Below are positions 1 through 12,727 of a stretch of 64,000 nucleotides of DNA, in pieces (position 1 is the stretch's first letter; each line of letters starts with the position of its first letter). The DNA is from Microplitis mediator (taxonomy: Eukaryota > Arthropoda > Insecta > Hymenoptera > Braconidae). Both the position numbers and the translations under genes were made by a program. The notes beneath the pieces were generated by a model. That model was not told the origin of the DNA, ran no database searches, and was given only the letters and a program-made list of their open reading frames with translations. The DNA is taken from assembly GCF_029852145.1 (NCBI RefSeq), contig NC_079970.1:12147662-12211661 (forward strand). Direction: 5' to 3'.

Positions 1-307
1 CAATTCATTTACTAACAGTAATTTCCGCAAGGTACAATAAATGCAGTCCTGGATGGAACGCTGGATATGCAATCCGTGACCACGTGGAATAACGCTGTGT
101 AATACACTGATTTTATTATTTAAACTTAATGTTATTTAATATGCGAGTGGATCGCCGGTAACGTACAGTAAACTTAATGAATCTGACTTGATTTATGATA
201 ATTAATTAATACGTAATAAAGTAGAAGAATATATAGCAAAAATACAGAAATAATACAATTCAGATTGCCTGATTATTGATACTGAATACAATTAAGACGT
301 CTGAGCG
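1..307. other. AT-rich non-coding flank
   Basis: No coding region, RNA gene or recognisable element is seen. The stretch is AT-rich and ends where the first foldback element begins. Confidence 0.5.
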
Positions 308-747
308 CTAGTTGATCCAGGATCAAAGTGCTTGACCGATAATTTCGGGTCTCGGACCTGCCGGTGAACTTTGTCCCCACTTCACCCTCACAGACATGCG
401 TCGACGTAAAGACTCGTCATGTGACCACGGCACTATGACGTACGATATCAGACGGCAACGAGACGGACAGAAACGGGAACCGCAAGGCTGAGGACGACGA
501 AGACAATTCACATTGTCTCAATATATATATATTGAGACAATGTGAATTGTTATCTTCATCCTCAGCCTTGCAATTCCAATTTTTCCCCGTCTCGTTGCCG
601 TCTGAAACTACACAAGTCTTAGTGCCGTGGTCACATGACTAATTATCACGTCGACGCATGTCCGTATAGGTGCAGCGGGGACAGAGTCTCGAGGCTAGTC
701 CTACACCCAAATAAATCGGTCAATCACTTCGATCCTGGATCAATTAG
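308..747. mobile_element. Foldback element, about 440 bp
   Basis: The two halves are inverted copies of each other. The left end reads CTAGTTGATCCAGGATC and the right end is its near-perfect reverse complement (GATCCTGGATCAATTAG). The match continues, with small differences, to a perfect palindrome at about 506-549 centred on a TA repeat. There is no coding capacity. I see no convincing target duplication, so the superfamily is not assigned. Confidence 0.75.
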
Positions 748-777
748 TAATAAGAGGTATAATTTGTTGTAATATAC

Positions 778-1085
778 TAGCAATTTACTTGCGATTCTGT
801 TAACACGGGCAATCTACTTGCATTCTTTGTAAATCGGGCAATTACTTGCAATTTCATATCTCATACATTATTGGCAATTAACTTGTAATTTTTGAGTGAT
901 CTATTCGCAACGTTATAGATAATGCAAAAATAAATAATAAATTCAGTGCTGTAACTGCGTTGGTCCACGTAGAGAAATATTGAATATTCAGCGTAGACTA
1001 GGACCACTTCTGTATTGTATTTTGCGGATAACATCCATTGTAAGTAACTGAATTTTATTTTAATTGGCAATAAACTTGCACATTT
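778..1085. repeat. Degenerate GGCAATnnACTTGC repeat
   Basis: A motif close to GGCAATTTACTTGCAATTT recurs at about 779, 807, 836, 871 and 1063. The first four copies are spaced 28-35 bp apart, and the last lies after a gap. It looks like a decayed tandem array. The rest of 748-1437 is AT-rich sequence in which I see no gene. Confidence 0.5.
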
Positions 1086-1439
1086 TTCTAATTAATTCCT
1101 TTACGCTATCTATCACCATTTATCCTATTCCGATCCTACTTTACTGGTAAGATTCTTACCTAGTTCAATAAAAGTATTACTAATTAAGTCACGAACGATA
1201 ACTCAATCAACTATAAGAAAATAATACATAAATTATAAGCCGTGAGGTAAATTAGTGAGTTTCAACATACGTTGCTGTGTTTAAATAAGTGCGTTTCTTT
1301 GCTTTGCAAGAATCCTAGCCCATTGCTCTATCCTAGTAAAATAAAGTTTGTTAGAGGCCAGCCTAAGCCAGGGTTCTACCCGTGAATTCTGGTGGCTGCT
1401 GGTTAAAATCGCAAAAACAAAAAATAATTTGTCTCAATA

Positions 1440-2025
1440 CACTGTAAAAAATCACCGGGGTAAGTCCAAGCAGTGTAGGTGTTAAAATTATGGGTGTTAA
1501 ATTTACCCCCGAAAGCGGTGTAAAAATAACGCCGCCACCGGTGTAAATATTCTAGACCGGTGTTAAAATAACGCCGCCATCGGTGTAAATATTCTAGATC
1601 GGTGTTAAAATAACGCCGCCGCCGGTGTAGATATTCTTTACCGGTGTTAAAATATTATACTATACTTTGTGAATATTTTTACTTACTCGATCACTATACT
1701 TGTTAATAAATATGATATTTTTTATTAATTTTCATAAAGTACTGACATTTTTTGTGTTTTATAATCTTTACAGTTAATACTCCAAGCGGACGCAATTTAC
1801 CTCGCTTTTACACCTGTTGCCCCACTTTTACACCGGTATTACTCCCATTTTACACCGGTTACCTCGATTTTACACCGGTTTTACTCCGCTTTTACACCGG
1901 TTACTCCGCTTTAACACCGGTATTTTTAACACCGGTGTATTACTCCTCCTACACCGGTGTAATTTCATTTTTACACCGGGCGGAGTTAAAACGAGTCCAT
2001 TTTTAACACCGCTCTTTTTACAGTG
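1440..2025. mobile_element. Foldback MITE with CCGGTGTAAA arrays, TA target
   Basis: The element starts CACTGTAAAAA and ends with the exact reverse complement TTTTTACAGTG. It is flanked by TA on both sides (1438-1439 and 2026-2027), as expected for Tc1/mariner-type insertion. The left arm holds three copies of a roughly 42-bp unit containing GGTGTTAAAATAACGCCGCC. The right arm is dominated by inverted ACACCGGT motifs about every 18-25 bp. The short apparent reading frames here are repeat artefacts. No transposase is present. Confidence 0.75.
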
Positions 2026-2034
2026 TATATATAT

Positions 2035-2927
2035 TAGGGTGGCGCAAAAAAAACCGACTACTTTTTATTTCGATCTCGCATGAAAGTTTGTTGGTTTACG
2101 ATGTTTGAAGAAGCCTCTCTAAAAATCAGCTCGATAGAAAATTTGCAAGAGGTCGCTCACGAATTTTGAAAATATCAAAAATGACAGAAATTCGACTTTT
2201 TTACTTCAAATTTTTTTCTTTTTCGTGGCAGTAATAATTTATATTTGTGAAACTATGACTACGCTGAAAATTTGAGCCCGAAATTTGAATATTTGAACCT
2301 CGCTCAATAATTTTGAATGTTTCCGAGTGCTGTCTTTCGGACGTTTTCAAGCGATCCTTAAATATTAATAATAAAGCATCTCGATTTTTTCACCATCAAT
2401 TTGCATGACAATGAATGACAATGTAACTTGATGAATAGATATAATAAAGTATTTTCATACTTTTTTATTTTTTAATTCAATTTGTGGGTTTTTTCGCTTG
2501 TTCAAAATTTACCAAATTTTATTTTTAAGACTTTCCTGTATATTTTTGGTTATGCAAAAGATATGTTTTACTGAAATGACAATAATTGAGTTATTAAAAA
2601 ATAGAAACACTGATTTAAACTATTAGTTACATATTATCAGTTAATATTCAAAATTCTTGAGCGCCGTTTAAATATTTGAATCTCGGGCTGAAATTTTTAG
2701 CATAGTCACGATTTTACAAATATAAACTATTGCCACGAGAAAGGAAAAATTTTAAAATATAAAATCCGAATTTTAATCATTTTTGATATTTTCTAAATTC
2801 GTGAGCGACCTCTTAAAAATTTTTAATCGAGCTAATTTTTGGACAGGCTTCTAAAAACATCGAAAGCCAACAAATTTTCATGCAAGATCGAAAAAAAAAA
2901 TATAGTCGAATTTTTTGCGCCACCCTA
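2035..2927. mobile_element. hAT-like palindromic MITE, copy 1 (893 bp)
   Basis: The ends are TAGGGTGGCGC and its reverse complement GCGCCACCCTA, fitting the short YARNG-type ends of hAT elements. The 8 bp on each side are both ATATATAT, consistent with an 8-bp target duplication but low-complexity. The arms are inverted copies of each other over most of their length. A second copy with a clear duplication is at 15349-19876. It is non-coding and non-autonomous. Confidence 0.75.
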
Positions 2928-2935
2928 ATATATAT

Positions 2936-3816
2936 ATATCCGGGGCATTCCACGCCAAATCGGACGGTTTGAAAAATTTTAATTTATGATTTCCTTAATT
3001 ATTTTTTTATTTTTTTGTACCCATCAAAAGACTCTCTTTCCGAGATGTTGAGATTTTGATGATATCCAGTTCAAAAGATATCGAATTTTGAAAAAAAACG
3101 CTTTCTTACGGTTTTTTGCTGTTAACTTTCTAGGGAATGGTTCAAATCAAAATACTAAGGGAAAAAAAAATCGTTTATCCATGTACTTTTCAAGAAAAAA
3201 TACGAAAAAATTATTTCAAGTGTTTTAATACGTGTTTTTAGGTAAATTTTTTAAAAAATCTAACTATTGTATTTGTCCTCGTGGTCGATTTTTCAAGGGA
3301 TTTAGTCGTAAACTATCATAATTAGTTGAGTAGAGTTCAAAAATACCATTTGTTAAAAAATTTATATATTTTGTATTACATAAATATATCTATACCAATA
3401 TCAATAGTCATAACGCGGTATCCGGGAAAAAAAATTCCTGAGATCTCGACGTCATCGTTCAGATGAAAAATTCCTGGACGATAATAATAATTATTATATT
3501 TAAAATTATTATTATTATTTAAATTAGGATATTTGAAATACCCATTATTATTTGCATTGTGGAGTTTTCATTTATCTTTTTTTCTTTGAGTATAAGTTAC
3601 ATGTATTATTTACCCCAGCGGTCAGTTGACTTATAAATCGGTTTTTGGTTATAAATAATTATTAAAAAAGCTATAATTATTACTGTAAAGAAATTTATAT
3701 TATTTAAAGTATAGTTTGGAATTTGTGAATGAGAGTAAGAGTATCTCCGTATCTTTCTCCCTTTATACATTGTAAAGAGGTAACCCAAGGTTTACGATTG
3801 TGATTATTTATTCTTT
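2936..3816. other. AT-rich non-coding sequence
   Basis: I see no gene here. The region opens with GGGGCATTCCACGCC and is otherwise AT-rich with homopolymer tracts and an ATT/AAT-rich patch near 3485-3550. Confidence 0.4.
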
Positions 3817-3991
3817 TTTTTAACTTCCCGCTAAGAAAATCGACGATTTTCGAAAAATTGGGAAGTTATTGTTTTCACCCCGATTTGCGAAAATCGAAAT
3901 TTTATCAGATGTCGACGTTTTGAGGTTCTAGGAAGCTATTCTGACTATTTTCAGAATGATGTTCGAGTGTCTGTATGTATGTATGTATGCA

Positions 3992-4060
<69 letters not shown>

Positions 4061-4531
4061 CCGGCTTATAACTTTTTAAGTAATGAACCGATTTGGATGG
4101 TTAAGGCGGCAATCGAAAGAGCTTGTTGGCTATCAACTTTTCTGAAAATTTCAGATCATTTGATCAAGTAGATTCGAAAATATTGGCGAATTACGGAAAA
4201 AAATTTTTTTTTTTTTAGTTTTTTATTGATTTCTTAGAAACGACTCGAACGATCGACTTCAAAATCTAATCAGCTCTAGAACTCAATAAAACACGTCGAT
4301 TGCCGCCTCAACCATCAAAATCGGTTTATTCGTTCGTGAGATATCGTGGGCAAAAGAAATGCCAAAAAACGGTTTTTTTCGAAAAGAATGGGATACAATA
4401 GTATTTTCGAGCTCGAAGAGTTCGAAAATGTACTCACAACCATGTTTTCGAGCTCTTTGAGCTCGAAAACAGCGGGAAGTTTTGGGGCTGGCACGCAGGG
4501 TCAACCGACGCCCAGATTTTTTATTAATTAA
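3817..4531 (+). repeat. Repeat family X, copy 1
   Basis: It begins AACTTCCCGCTAAGAAAATC, which folds back on GGGAAGTT about 30 bp later. A (GT)n microsatellite follows at about 3996-4058. The body contains the phrases GGTTAAGGCGGCAATCGA and CTAGAACTCAATAAAACACG. The far end carries GAGCTCGAA motifs, CAGCGGGAAGTTTTGGGGC and CAACCGACGCCCAG. At least six more copies or part-copies occur in this window in both orientations, so this is a dispersed, non-coding, non-autonomous element of unassigned type. Confidence 0.7.
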
Positions 4532-5796
4532 TTTTGATAAATTGTTTATTCTATTTAACGAAAATTATTATGATATATTGATTATCATTATTAATTTAAA
4601 TATTGGATTCAAATTTGGATTTTTTTTTTTTTGATTTATATAGATTCTACCCCCAGGGATTTATTTGTGATTATAATCTATATTTATAATTAAAATATTG
4701 TACTGAAGATTTTTGGTATTTTATATAAATAAGTGTAAACCAACAGCTGTCGGGGAAAAATTTAATATTTATTTTCCTGGGTCTTTTCCCTGCCGCTTTA
4801 GATTTATTTTCTTATGTATCATCTGCTATTATTTATTTCTACATATTTATTTCTACTTTTTTAAAATTTTGATTTATTTTACTCGCTCGGATCAGTCCTC
4901 GCAAATTTTCCCTCTGATCAACAATTTTTGTCCGTTTTTGGAAAACGGACTGGCGCCCTCGTGCACTAACCCAGCCTGAAGAGCTGGTTCAGGCACATTA
5001 CTATTTCATTTAATTTTAAATATTAATTGAAGTCACATTTATTATTATTTTCATTTTTCGAACTTTAAATTTATAATTTTTTTTACATACGTGGGTAACC
5101 ACATACGGTGTACCAGATATCTTCGCGTCTCCGTCGTGAATTTTAACACGGTATTCGTTATACCATTACATAAAAAAAAATTATAATTGATATTTTATTT
5201 TTCAAATTAATAAAATGGTTATAATTCGGAAACTATCGACTTCAGCGACTTGACTCGTAGTACTTTTTTCGAAGGGAATAAAATTTTCTATAAAATTTCT
5301 ATCACCATTTTTGATGTTCTTTCATTGGTTTATGTTCTGCAAGCCAATAAACGTCACATTTGTAGGAGAAATGAGATCCACAACGGACACAAGTGAAACA
5401 GCTGGAATTACAGCTAAGTAACTATGTGCCTTTTGAAGAACACTAAATGCCCTACAATTTGCGACCAAAACCGCCTTGATGTCATGAAATGCAGCTGAGT
5501 ATTATAAAGTTAAAAAAAAAGTAATTTAATTTACGTGTATTTTAAATGGTAAATCTTTGAAATTAAATGGCAAGTAGTTAGCATTGGAATTAAGAGCTTA
5601 TATTTGGTGATAATATTTTTTTTCAATGTAGCTTGAGATTTTGCTTGAGGACTTGGAATAAAAAAAACTTCTGTGGAAATGAATCACCCTAATATATATA
5701 TATATATTTATTTTTATTTAATTAAAATAGAAAGATTTATATAATTATATATAAATATATATCTTTATATACAACTATATATGAATTTATATATAA
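4532..5796. other. AT-rich non-coding sequence
   Basis: I find no coding region. At 5686-5697 there is CACCCTAATATA, resembling the right end of the hAT-like MITEs in this window, but I could not find a matching left end. A TA-rich tract at 5690-5795 leads into the Helitron. Confidence 0.4.
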
Positions 5797-6151
5797 CTAG
5801 CAGCCACCCGCCCGCTTCGCTGGGCACACTATTAATTTTAATCTTTATTTCTTATATTAACTAAAAAATGTATATTTTCTTATCGATAAATGAAGTGAAT
5901 TTTTAAATTTTTTAGTCAGGAAAAATAGTACCAGTCAATGCATTTGTCATACACAGATTTCCGCATCACCCATGAGGTACTGTGTATTGGAATGCGTCCC
6001 CGTTATTTAACGTTGCGGGATCCCCAGGAGGCATACACAACAAAAAAAAAATTAAGTTTTAACTTTTTACAAAAATTTATTTCACGTAATGAACAAAAAT
6101 ATAACAATCACTCAATACTTATCAATGAATAAAATTAACAGTTTTATACAG

Positions 6152-7396
6152 TTACAAACTTAAAACTTCCTTGTAAACAATGTTTTTCGTCTTTTTTTCT
6201 GGTTGAAGAATAATCAAGTTGTCCAGTGAACTGACTCTTAAGCATGCCACGTAAAACTGACCATGAGAAAAACAATCATGTCTCAAATCTACACCAGCTA
6301 ATTTTAAACTCTGCCCCTGCGCTTTATTGATAGTCATAGCATAGCAAACCCTAACAGGAAATTGTAGACGTTTGAAGTTGAAATGGTAGTCAGATGGAAC
6401 CAAAGGAATTCTTGGAATAAATACGACTTCTCCTTCATGTTTACCTGTTAAAATTGTAGCTTCAATAATATTTTTATGTAAATGTTTCACTTGTAGTCTG
6501 GTACCGTTACATAGTTTTGGAGGATTCAAATTGCGCAGTAACATTATTGGTGCTCCAATTTTAAGATTGAGATTATGAGATGGTATTCCGGGTGGATTAA
6601 GTGTATGTAAGAACTCCACAGGATAATGGACAGCATCATCAACTTCTACGACTGTATCAATAGATTTATACTTCATTTGATTAGTTGATAGCTTTTCCAG
6701 AAGAAAGTTGTTAATGCTATTCGCTGAATCATTCGTTGGAGTCAGAATAGCTCTTTCTTTTAGCCATGAAGAGCAATTAACTCCAATTTTATTGATATCT
6801 GGGTATATTTTATCAGTTAATGTAGTTAAATCATCAACAATATCACCTAGGTTATTCGGAATACTTATTCGTCCGTCAACTTCTGAAATTTGTCCATTCC
6901 CTATATCAATGAGTAACTTTAAAAAATTCTTCTGCTCTCAAATCATGTTGCATATGAACGCGCATATTAATTTTCAAAGACAGTACGTTAACATGAGGCC
7001 ATAAAACTGAGGATTTGAGACAGGCTTTGACTTCATCTGCACGTGTACCTCGTGGTACAACAGGTAAAGTTTGTCTGAAGTCACCAGCTAAAACAACAGT
7101 TATTCCACCCATTATTCGGTCACTATGTCTTATATCCTTACGAGTTCTGTTGAGAGCTTCAATAGCATTTTTACCTGTTAAAAAACTCGTTGACCATTTT
7201 CTAAATGTACAGCAAGATGCATAACTGGAGGGAATCTCTCGTAGATAGAAAATCTCAGAATTCGCCAAACTGCCTCAGAAGTGCTAATGTATCGTCCTGC
7301 TTCATACTTTGTCACTTCATCAAGATCTCCAACAGTGAATGCTGCTTGATCAGATCCCTTATTCATATACTTACAAATATATTTAATTGATTTCAC
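6152..7396 (-). pseudogene. Helitron RepHel, C-terminal part with deleted helicase
   Basis: Three pieces of one gene are visible. The first (7178-7396) carries the Y-x3-Y catalytic tyrosine pair of the Rep domain (KYICKY). The second (6906-7268) carries helicase motif III-like GDFRQTLPV. The third (6152-6676) carries motif V-like INKAQGQS and a motif VI-like YVACLRV. At about 7178 the sequence jumps from the post-Rep region directly to just after helicase motif II, so the Walker A and B portion is missing. A single-base offset in a T run near 6925 separates the second and third pieces. This fragment cannot supply helicase activity. Confidence 0.88.
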
Positions 7397-7426
7397 TGAG
7401 TTGCAAACTTCAACATTTATATGAGC

Positions 7427-8908
7427 TTAAAATGTACGACACAGGACAGGGTTATACGGTACCACCCATCGATTGTCTATATTAATTCCATTTATTATTG
7501 TTGTTACTCCACCATCTTCAGGAGATCGCCGACGATATTTAGGATATCCATCTTCTCCTGTTTGGGTTTCCTTTAAAAAATGTTTTGGATATTTTTTCGT
7601 GCATGAACCATCCACCATACAGGGAGAATTTCTATTAAAAGAACCACATGGACCGTGAATCATATTTGTTTTTATTATTTCATATAGTTCTCGATCTTGA
7701 TCTTGATGAGGCAGTTTAGCACTAATTACCTTATCAATAGGTTCTGGTCTCAGCTTTTCTTCTAACCACAGAAGGATATGAATGTGAGGAAGTCCACGTT
7801 TCTGCCATTCCACAGTATACATATGACACTTCGTTTTGCCAAAAATGCAACCTTTTGTCAGAAGATTCATCATATGCTTAATTTTCACGTGAAAAATTCT
7901 TGCTATTAAGTCATGTCGATCGTGAGATTTTTGGCCTTGAACTAAAAGCTCTTCAATTTCTTTCCATTTTGGATTGCAAGTGAACGTAATAAATAAGTCT
8001 GGACGTCCGAAATGACGTACATAAGTCATAGCATCTTGAGTTCGTTCATGCATGTATCGTGGCCCACCAGTAAAAGAAGATGGCAGCACAACCATTTTAC
8101 CTATTTCTGTTATCTGACCGTCGGTTTTCGTTAAAGCGTCTTTAAGGTGAACGTATTCTTCACTTCGTAAGTTTGTTTGATGGTTACGAATCCAATTAAG
8201 TCGTTCAGTTTCAATTTTCGCATACATATCAACCAAAAATTGATTTAATAGAGTGCGAAATAAGAGTAAATGATTTTCTTCTCCATTACGCTTCATTATT
8301 CTATAACTGTAAAACTCAGAAGCTGACACGGTCTTATTTAGAGGACGCTTAGTTTTTTCATCACGCTTAGGAATATTAATGTGATAGCCATCTTCTCCAC
8401 GACAGAACATCAGAGGATATTGTAAAGTATCATACGCGCGATGGATTTCACTGATTCGCTTTAACTTGTCGTCTCTGCTGTTCAGGATGATATCTCTCTT
8501 TTCAAAATTTTGTCCAACGATGATAACTGCTACTTCTTTAGCCATTGGAGCATTGAAACGACCTCGATGTTCACCCGGAGGCTTTTTATCAGCATTAATT
8601 ATAACCTGAAACTCTTTCTGATTCTTAGGAACTGATTCAATAGCAACCTTAAAATCTTTGATGTATTGATGGTGTTCATGAAGCAAATTTTGAAGTTGGT
8701 GAATTAACTCTGGCTTAATACCAGGACAGATCCCACAACGAATTTCTCTTTCACGATTATCATCACCAACAAAGTATATTTGGAGAAATGATGGTTGTTG
8801 ATTATTTTCTGCCATAAGGCTTCCTATCCTATGGTAGACTTGTCCCTGCACTTTAAATGTTGGCATAAAACTACCCTCCTTTACCTCTTTTGATCCAAAA
8901 GACGTCAT
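7427..8908 (-). pseudogene. Helitron RepHel, Rep (HUH) domain segment
   Basis: This 493-codon open segment matches the Helitron replication-initiator region. The HUH metal-binding motif lies in GLPHIHILLWL (His375 and His377 of this segment), preceded by the Helitron-typical FGRPDLFITFTCNPKW. The start methionine is internal to the family protein. The upstream segment is in the same frame and is separated only by TAA (8909-8911) and TGA (8918-8920). Another in-frame TAA at 7427-7429 cuts HUH from the catalytic tyrosines. These look like point nonsense mutations in a decayed transposon gene. Confidence 0.9.
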
Positions 8909-8917
8909 TTAAAAGCA

Positions 8918-10141
8918 TCAATTATACTTCCGAAGAGAAGAAAGAAAATGTTCTGAGATTGGGTGCTGATGAGTTAAAAGACTGTGTAAAGGCTCTGGGT
9001 AGCGTTGAAGAGTAGGAAGCTGAACTTTACCACCACTACAGCACATTCCTTCAGCCTCATCCTTCCATTTCAAAGCACGACACCAAGAACAGGGTAATCG
9101 ATGCCCAAGATTTACAATTTTATCATTTTGATAGTCAATACTCGGTTCATAACTAAGGCCAGATAAAGCTTTCAAAGTCCAAGACATTAAATTAATTTGT
9201 AATCGTTTCTCGTTGTACTTAGTTGTAGCTGCACGACTAACATGAGGGTTATTAGAAGCGTATTTTTTTGTCACCTTTCTATGTACATCAGGATTACGAT
9301 GAGTGTAATTTAAAGTGGCTTGTCGCAATTGTCTCTTTCTAATTGTATAGTTGACTCTTTTCCTCCTTTTTTTTCTCCCATTTGATTGAAGGGGATTCAC
9401 ATCATTAATAACTGATTCACTTGAACTTTGTAATTCAACGTTAGGAATTAATTGAGGTAGTAAAACTTCCGCTAATATATTTTCTTGAGTTTGAGGCACT
9501 AAAAATGATACATTTTCATCACTTTGTTTATCATAATTATCACTATTTAAATTTAAACACGATGAAGCAACGTTAGGAATTAATTTATGCGATAAAAAAC
9601 TCATTGACACATTTTCTTGAGTTTGAGGCACCGAAAATGACACATTTTCTCCATTTTGTTTTACACTACCCCCACTTATATAGTTATTACCTGTAATTTT
9701 TGATGCAAGCACCGAAAGATAAACAACGTAGTGACCATTATTATCATGCCCCGTAAAACGTAACCTTTTTACACCTCGAATTGCTTCACCAACGGAAGCT
9801 ATAATGCAATCACCTTGATACACTTCAAACCGATATGGAAATATCTCTGCGGCTGCCATAATTTCACAAATAGATCCATATGTGTTTCGTTTAGACATTT
9901 CGGTAAAGTATAAACCTACTGAATCATAATTCTCGCCAGATGACATAACAGTATAAGATTTAAATCTATCCCAGTTGTTAATGACATGAGAAACAATAAT
10001 ATTTCTTATTTTATTAGCCATTAATACATTACCGTAAACCAGTAAAGATAAAGAAGAAAATAAACATGCTCCATCACCATTAATTTTTATAACATTAAAA
10101 GGAGTAAGTATTCCATCTATCAAAATATATTCTACATCCAT
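8918..10141 (-). pseudogene. Helitron RepHel, N-terminal OTU and zinc-binding segment
   Basis: The first 145 residues resemble an OTU-type cysteine protease: NGDGACLFSSLS carries Cys26 and GHDNNGHYVVYL carries His137. OTU domains fused to Helitron replicases are known. A linker rich in repeated VPQTQEN phrases follows (roughly residues 155-235), then a basic stretch (RKKRRKR). The final part is a cysteine motif, CSWCRALKWKDEAEGMCC, typical of the Helitron N-terminal region. The segment ends at TGA (8918-8920) in frame with the Rep segment. Start methionine 10141 is the only candidate before AT-rich non-coding DNA. Confidence 0.85.
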
Positions 10142-10935
10142 TATGATGAATATATATTAAACAATTTTTTCAATTGTGCTTTAAATATTTATCGATAATA
10201 AAATACTATGTTTATTTCAAAATATACTTTAAAAAAAATTAAATTTACTGAACTGAAAATTAACAGAAGTTCGTAATTAAAAACTATTATCGCATTAAAT
10301 GTAAAATGTAAATTTTAATGTAAATTGATAAAATCAGAATAAGTAAAGTAATAAAAAATTTTTTGATAAATTTAAATAAACACTCACCAACTGGAACTTT
10401 TAGAAAAAATGATAAAAAAATTTCCATGAAGACTTACTTGAATTCAAAACAATAAAGAAAATATAATTGACATATACTCAATTGAAGTAACCATTATAAA
10501 GAATGGATATCTTAATTATTTAAATTAGCGTCGAATACGTATAAATACCAAAATTTTTGAAATTATTAAAATTTTACTTTGTAAATATCGTGACAGCGAT
10601 TTATTTTTGACATTTATTCATTTATTCTCTCAAGCATATCATGATATAATTCATTTATCTAAAGCCAACTTCAATATCATTATGATTATAATTCATTTTC
10701 GATTACTAATAATTATTAGTAATCGCAAATGAATTAGTTACAATAAATCGCGTCAAATACCATTTTATGATTATTAATAATCTCAGATTCATTAACTTAT
10801 AGAAAGTGTGTTTGAAATAAATAAAATTGAATAATTATTATTATTTGATATACTCTTTCCGATCTCTAATAGCTTTATTATCGTTTTATGTTCAAGTATT
10901 CAATTCAAAGTTAATCGCGTACTTCACACAACATT

Positions 10936-11073
10936 TTTAACATCCCGCTGAAAAATCGGGAAGTTATTAATTTTACTCCATTTTTAGAAAATCGAGTTTT
11001 TAACGGATGTTGACGTTTTGAGGTCCTAGGAAGTCTCCCCGAATGTTTCCGCGGTGATGTCCGTATATCTTTA

Positions 11074-11152
<79 letters not shown>

Positions 11153-11746
11153 CCGTATGTAAACCTCTTATAACTTTTGAACGGCTCGACCGATTTGATC
11201 TCGGTTGGTGCCATCCGAAAGGGCTCGACCAAACTTAGATTTTGAATACGATTTAGACCGATTCGAACCGGTATATTTTGAGAAATCTCAAAAATACTAC
11301 AAAAAAAAAAAATTTTTCAAATGTGGTTTTTATAGAATTACTTTTCAACGACTACTGATCAATTCAAAAAACTAATCAGCTCTCAACATCAAGAAACCAC
11401 GTCGATTGCCGCTAGCCCGGTCACAATCGATTCATTCGTTTGTGAGTTATCGTTATCGAAAAAAAAAAACAGAAAAAAATGTTTTTTCGGAATTACATCG
11501 AAATTCCTACTTCGATCGATTAAAACTCAAGGACTCTTTATGAGGCCTGAAAAACTCCGTCGAATGCCACCAACCGCGTAAAAATCGGTTAATTCATTCA
11601 AAAGTATTTTGGTTTTAGAATTTAAGAAATAATGTTATATTAAACTTTTACCAGATTTTTGATCTCGGAGTAAGTACAATTTTGAGCGCTTAAATATAAA
11701 ATTAACGGGAAGTTGCAGGGATGGCCTTTAGGGCCAACCGTTTTTA
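10936..11746 (+). repeat. Repeat family X, copy 2, inside the Helitron
   Basis: It begins TTAACATCCCGCTGAAAAAT and carries a (GT)n tract at about 11076-11151, then the family phrases on Helitron DNA upstream of RepHel. It ends GGCCTTTAGGGCCAACCG. It is more divergent than the other copies. Either it inserted into the Helitron or the Helitron captured it. Confidence 0.65.
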
Positions 11747-12048
11747 TATTTTTTTTTTTTATAATATTACATTTTTAAACCATTTTAGAATCTTACAATT
11801 ATGGGTTAATTTTGACCTATAACTTTCAGAAGAAAAATGATTAACTAACCAATAGTTTAGACTGAATCGACCTGGTAGAAAATTTGAAATCACAATATAT
11901 TTGCCTAACATTATATAGAATAATACTGTAGATGATTTATAGAATATTAGTATTTAATAACTATCTACTTTTATTCTAATGATTCCTCTGAATTTAATTG
12001 TCAACTGAATTTGTTATTACAATTTATTCATTTTGACAGTTATTATAG

Positions 12049-12131
12049 CAACGGTTACCATAGTAACGGTAACCATGGTAACAGTAACCATGGCAACGGT
12101 AATCATGGCAACGGTTACCATGGCAACGGTT
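12049..12131. repeat. GGTTACCATGGTAACC palindromic array
   Basis: About seven head-to-tail copies of a 10-12 bp palindrome-like unit (CATGGTAACGGTTAC variants) lie near the 5' end of the Helitron. Such arrays can form hairpins. A G-rich run (GGGAGGGGAGGGG type) follows at about 12225-12305. Confidence 0.6.
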
Positions 12132-12727
12132 GTGGGGGAGGGTAGGGTGGGGTTGAGTTCTATAATTGATAGGTGCCACTGATGGTTTCTTAGAGTGGAG
12201 AATCGAAATGATATTTTACCCCCCTAAAAAAAAGAGAGGGAGATAGGGAATAGGAAAGACGGCACGGGAGGGGAGGGGAAAAATGAGAGGGAGGGGAGGG
12301 GGTAGCATACGTGATGGTTATCGAAAAATCCATTTTGGCTAGGAATTGCGCAAAATCCCTTCTTATCTCTCGTCGACAGTGAAAAAGGAGTACCTATGCC
12401 AAATTTTAAATGAATCGGTCCAATAGTTTCGGAGATCTGGTGATGAGTCAGTGGTATTTCGCTTATATGTATATAGATTATACATGATTATATCTAATTA
12501 TGCATAATTCTTTTTTCCCGGACATTAAATTAAACCCTTAATGTATCCTGATTCATTTAATAACGAAATTAATTTCGTCCTCATAGAAACTTTGAATGTA
12601 CTTGCTTATCGCTCATTTAGCTCTGCCCTTTGCATTGTGTACATACGACGAAAATTGTAAAATCAGCAAATTATCAACGAAAAAAGTCAATTCCGCCATT
12701 ATTTAATGAATTACATTATTTTTTCAG

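Larger units (their letters stand above)
5797..12477 (-). mobile_element. Helitron, both ends present, inactive
   Basis: Read on the minus strand, the element starts TCTATATACATATAAGCGAA at 12477 and ends CTAG at 5797. A GC-rich hairpin (5810-5825, GCCC/GGGC stem) lies about 10 nt before the CTAG. The flanking bases are A and T, the usual Helitron target, with no duplication, as known for this class. It encodes a broken RepHel gene (6152-10141) preceded by a long non-coding 5' region. That 5' region holds a copy of repeat X and a short GGTAACC palindromic array. The RepHel lesions make it non-autonomous. Confidence 0.88.

Noticed and set aside
4980..5796. Left end of a hAT-like element matching CACCCTAATATA at 5686
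   Set aside because: No TAGGGTG partner with an 8-bp duplication was found within several kilobases.
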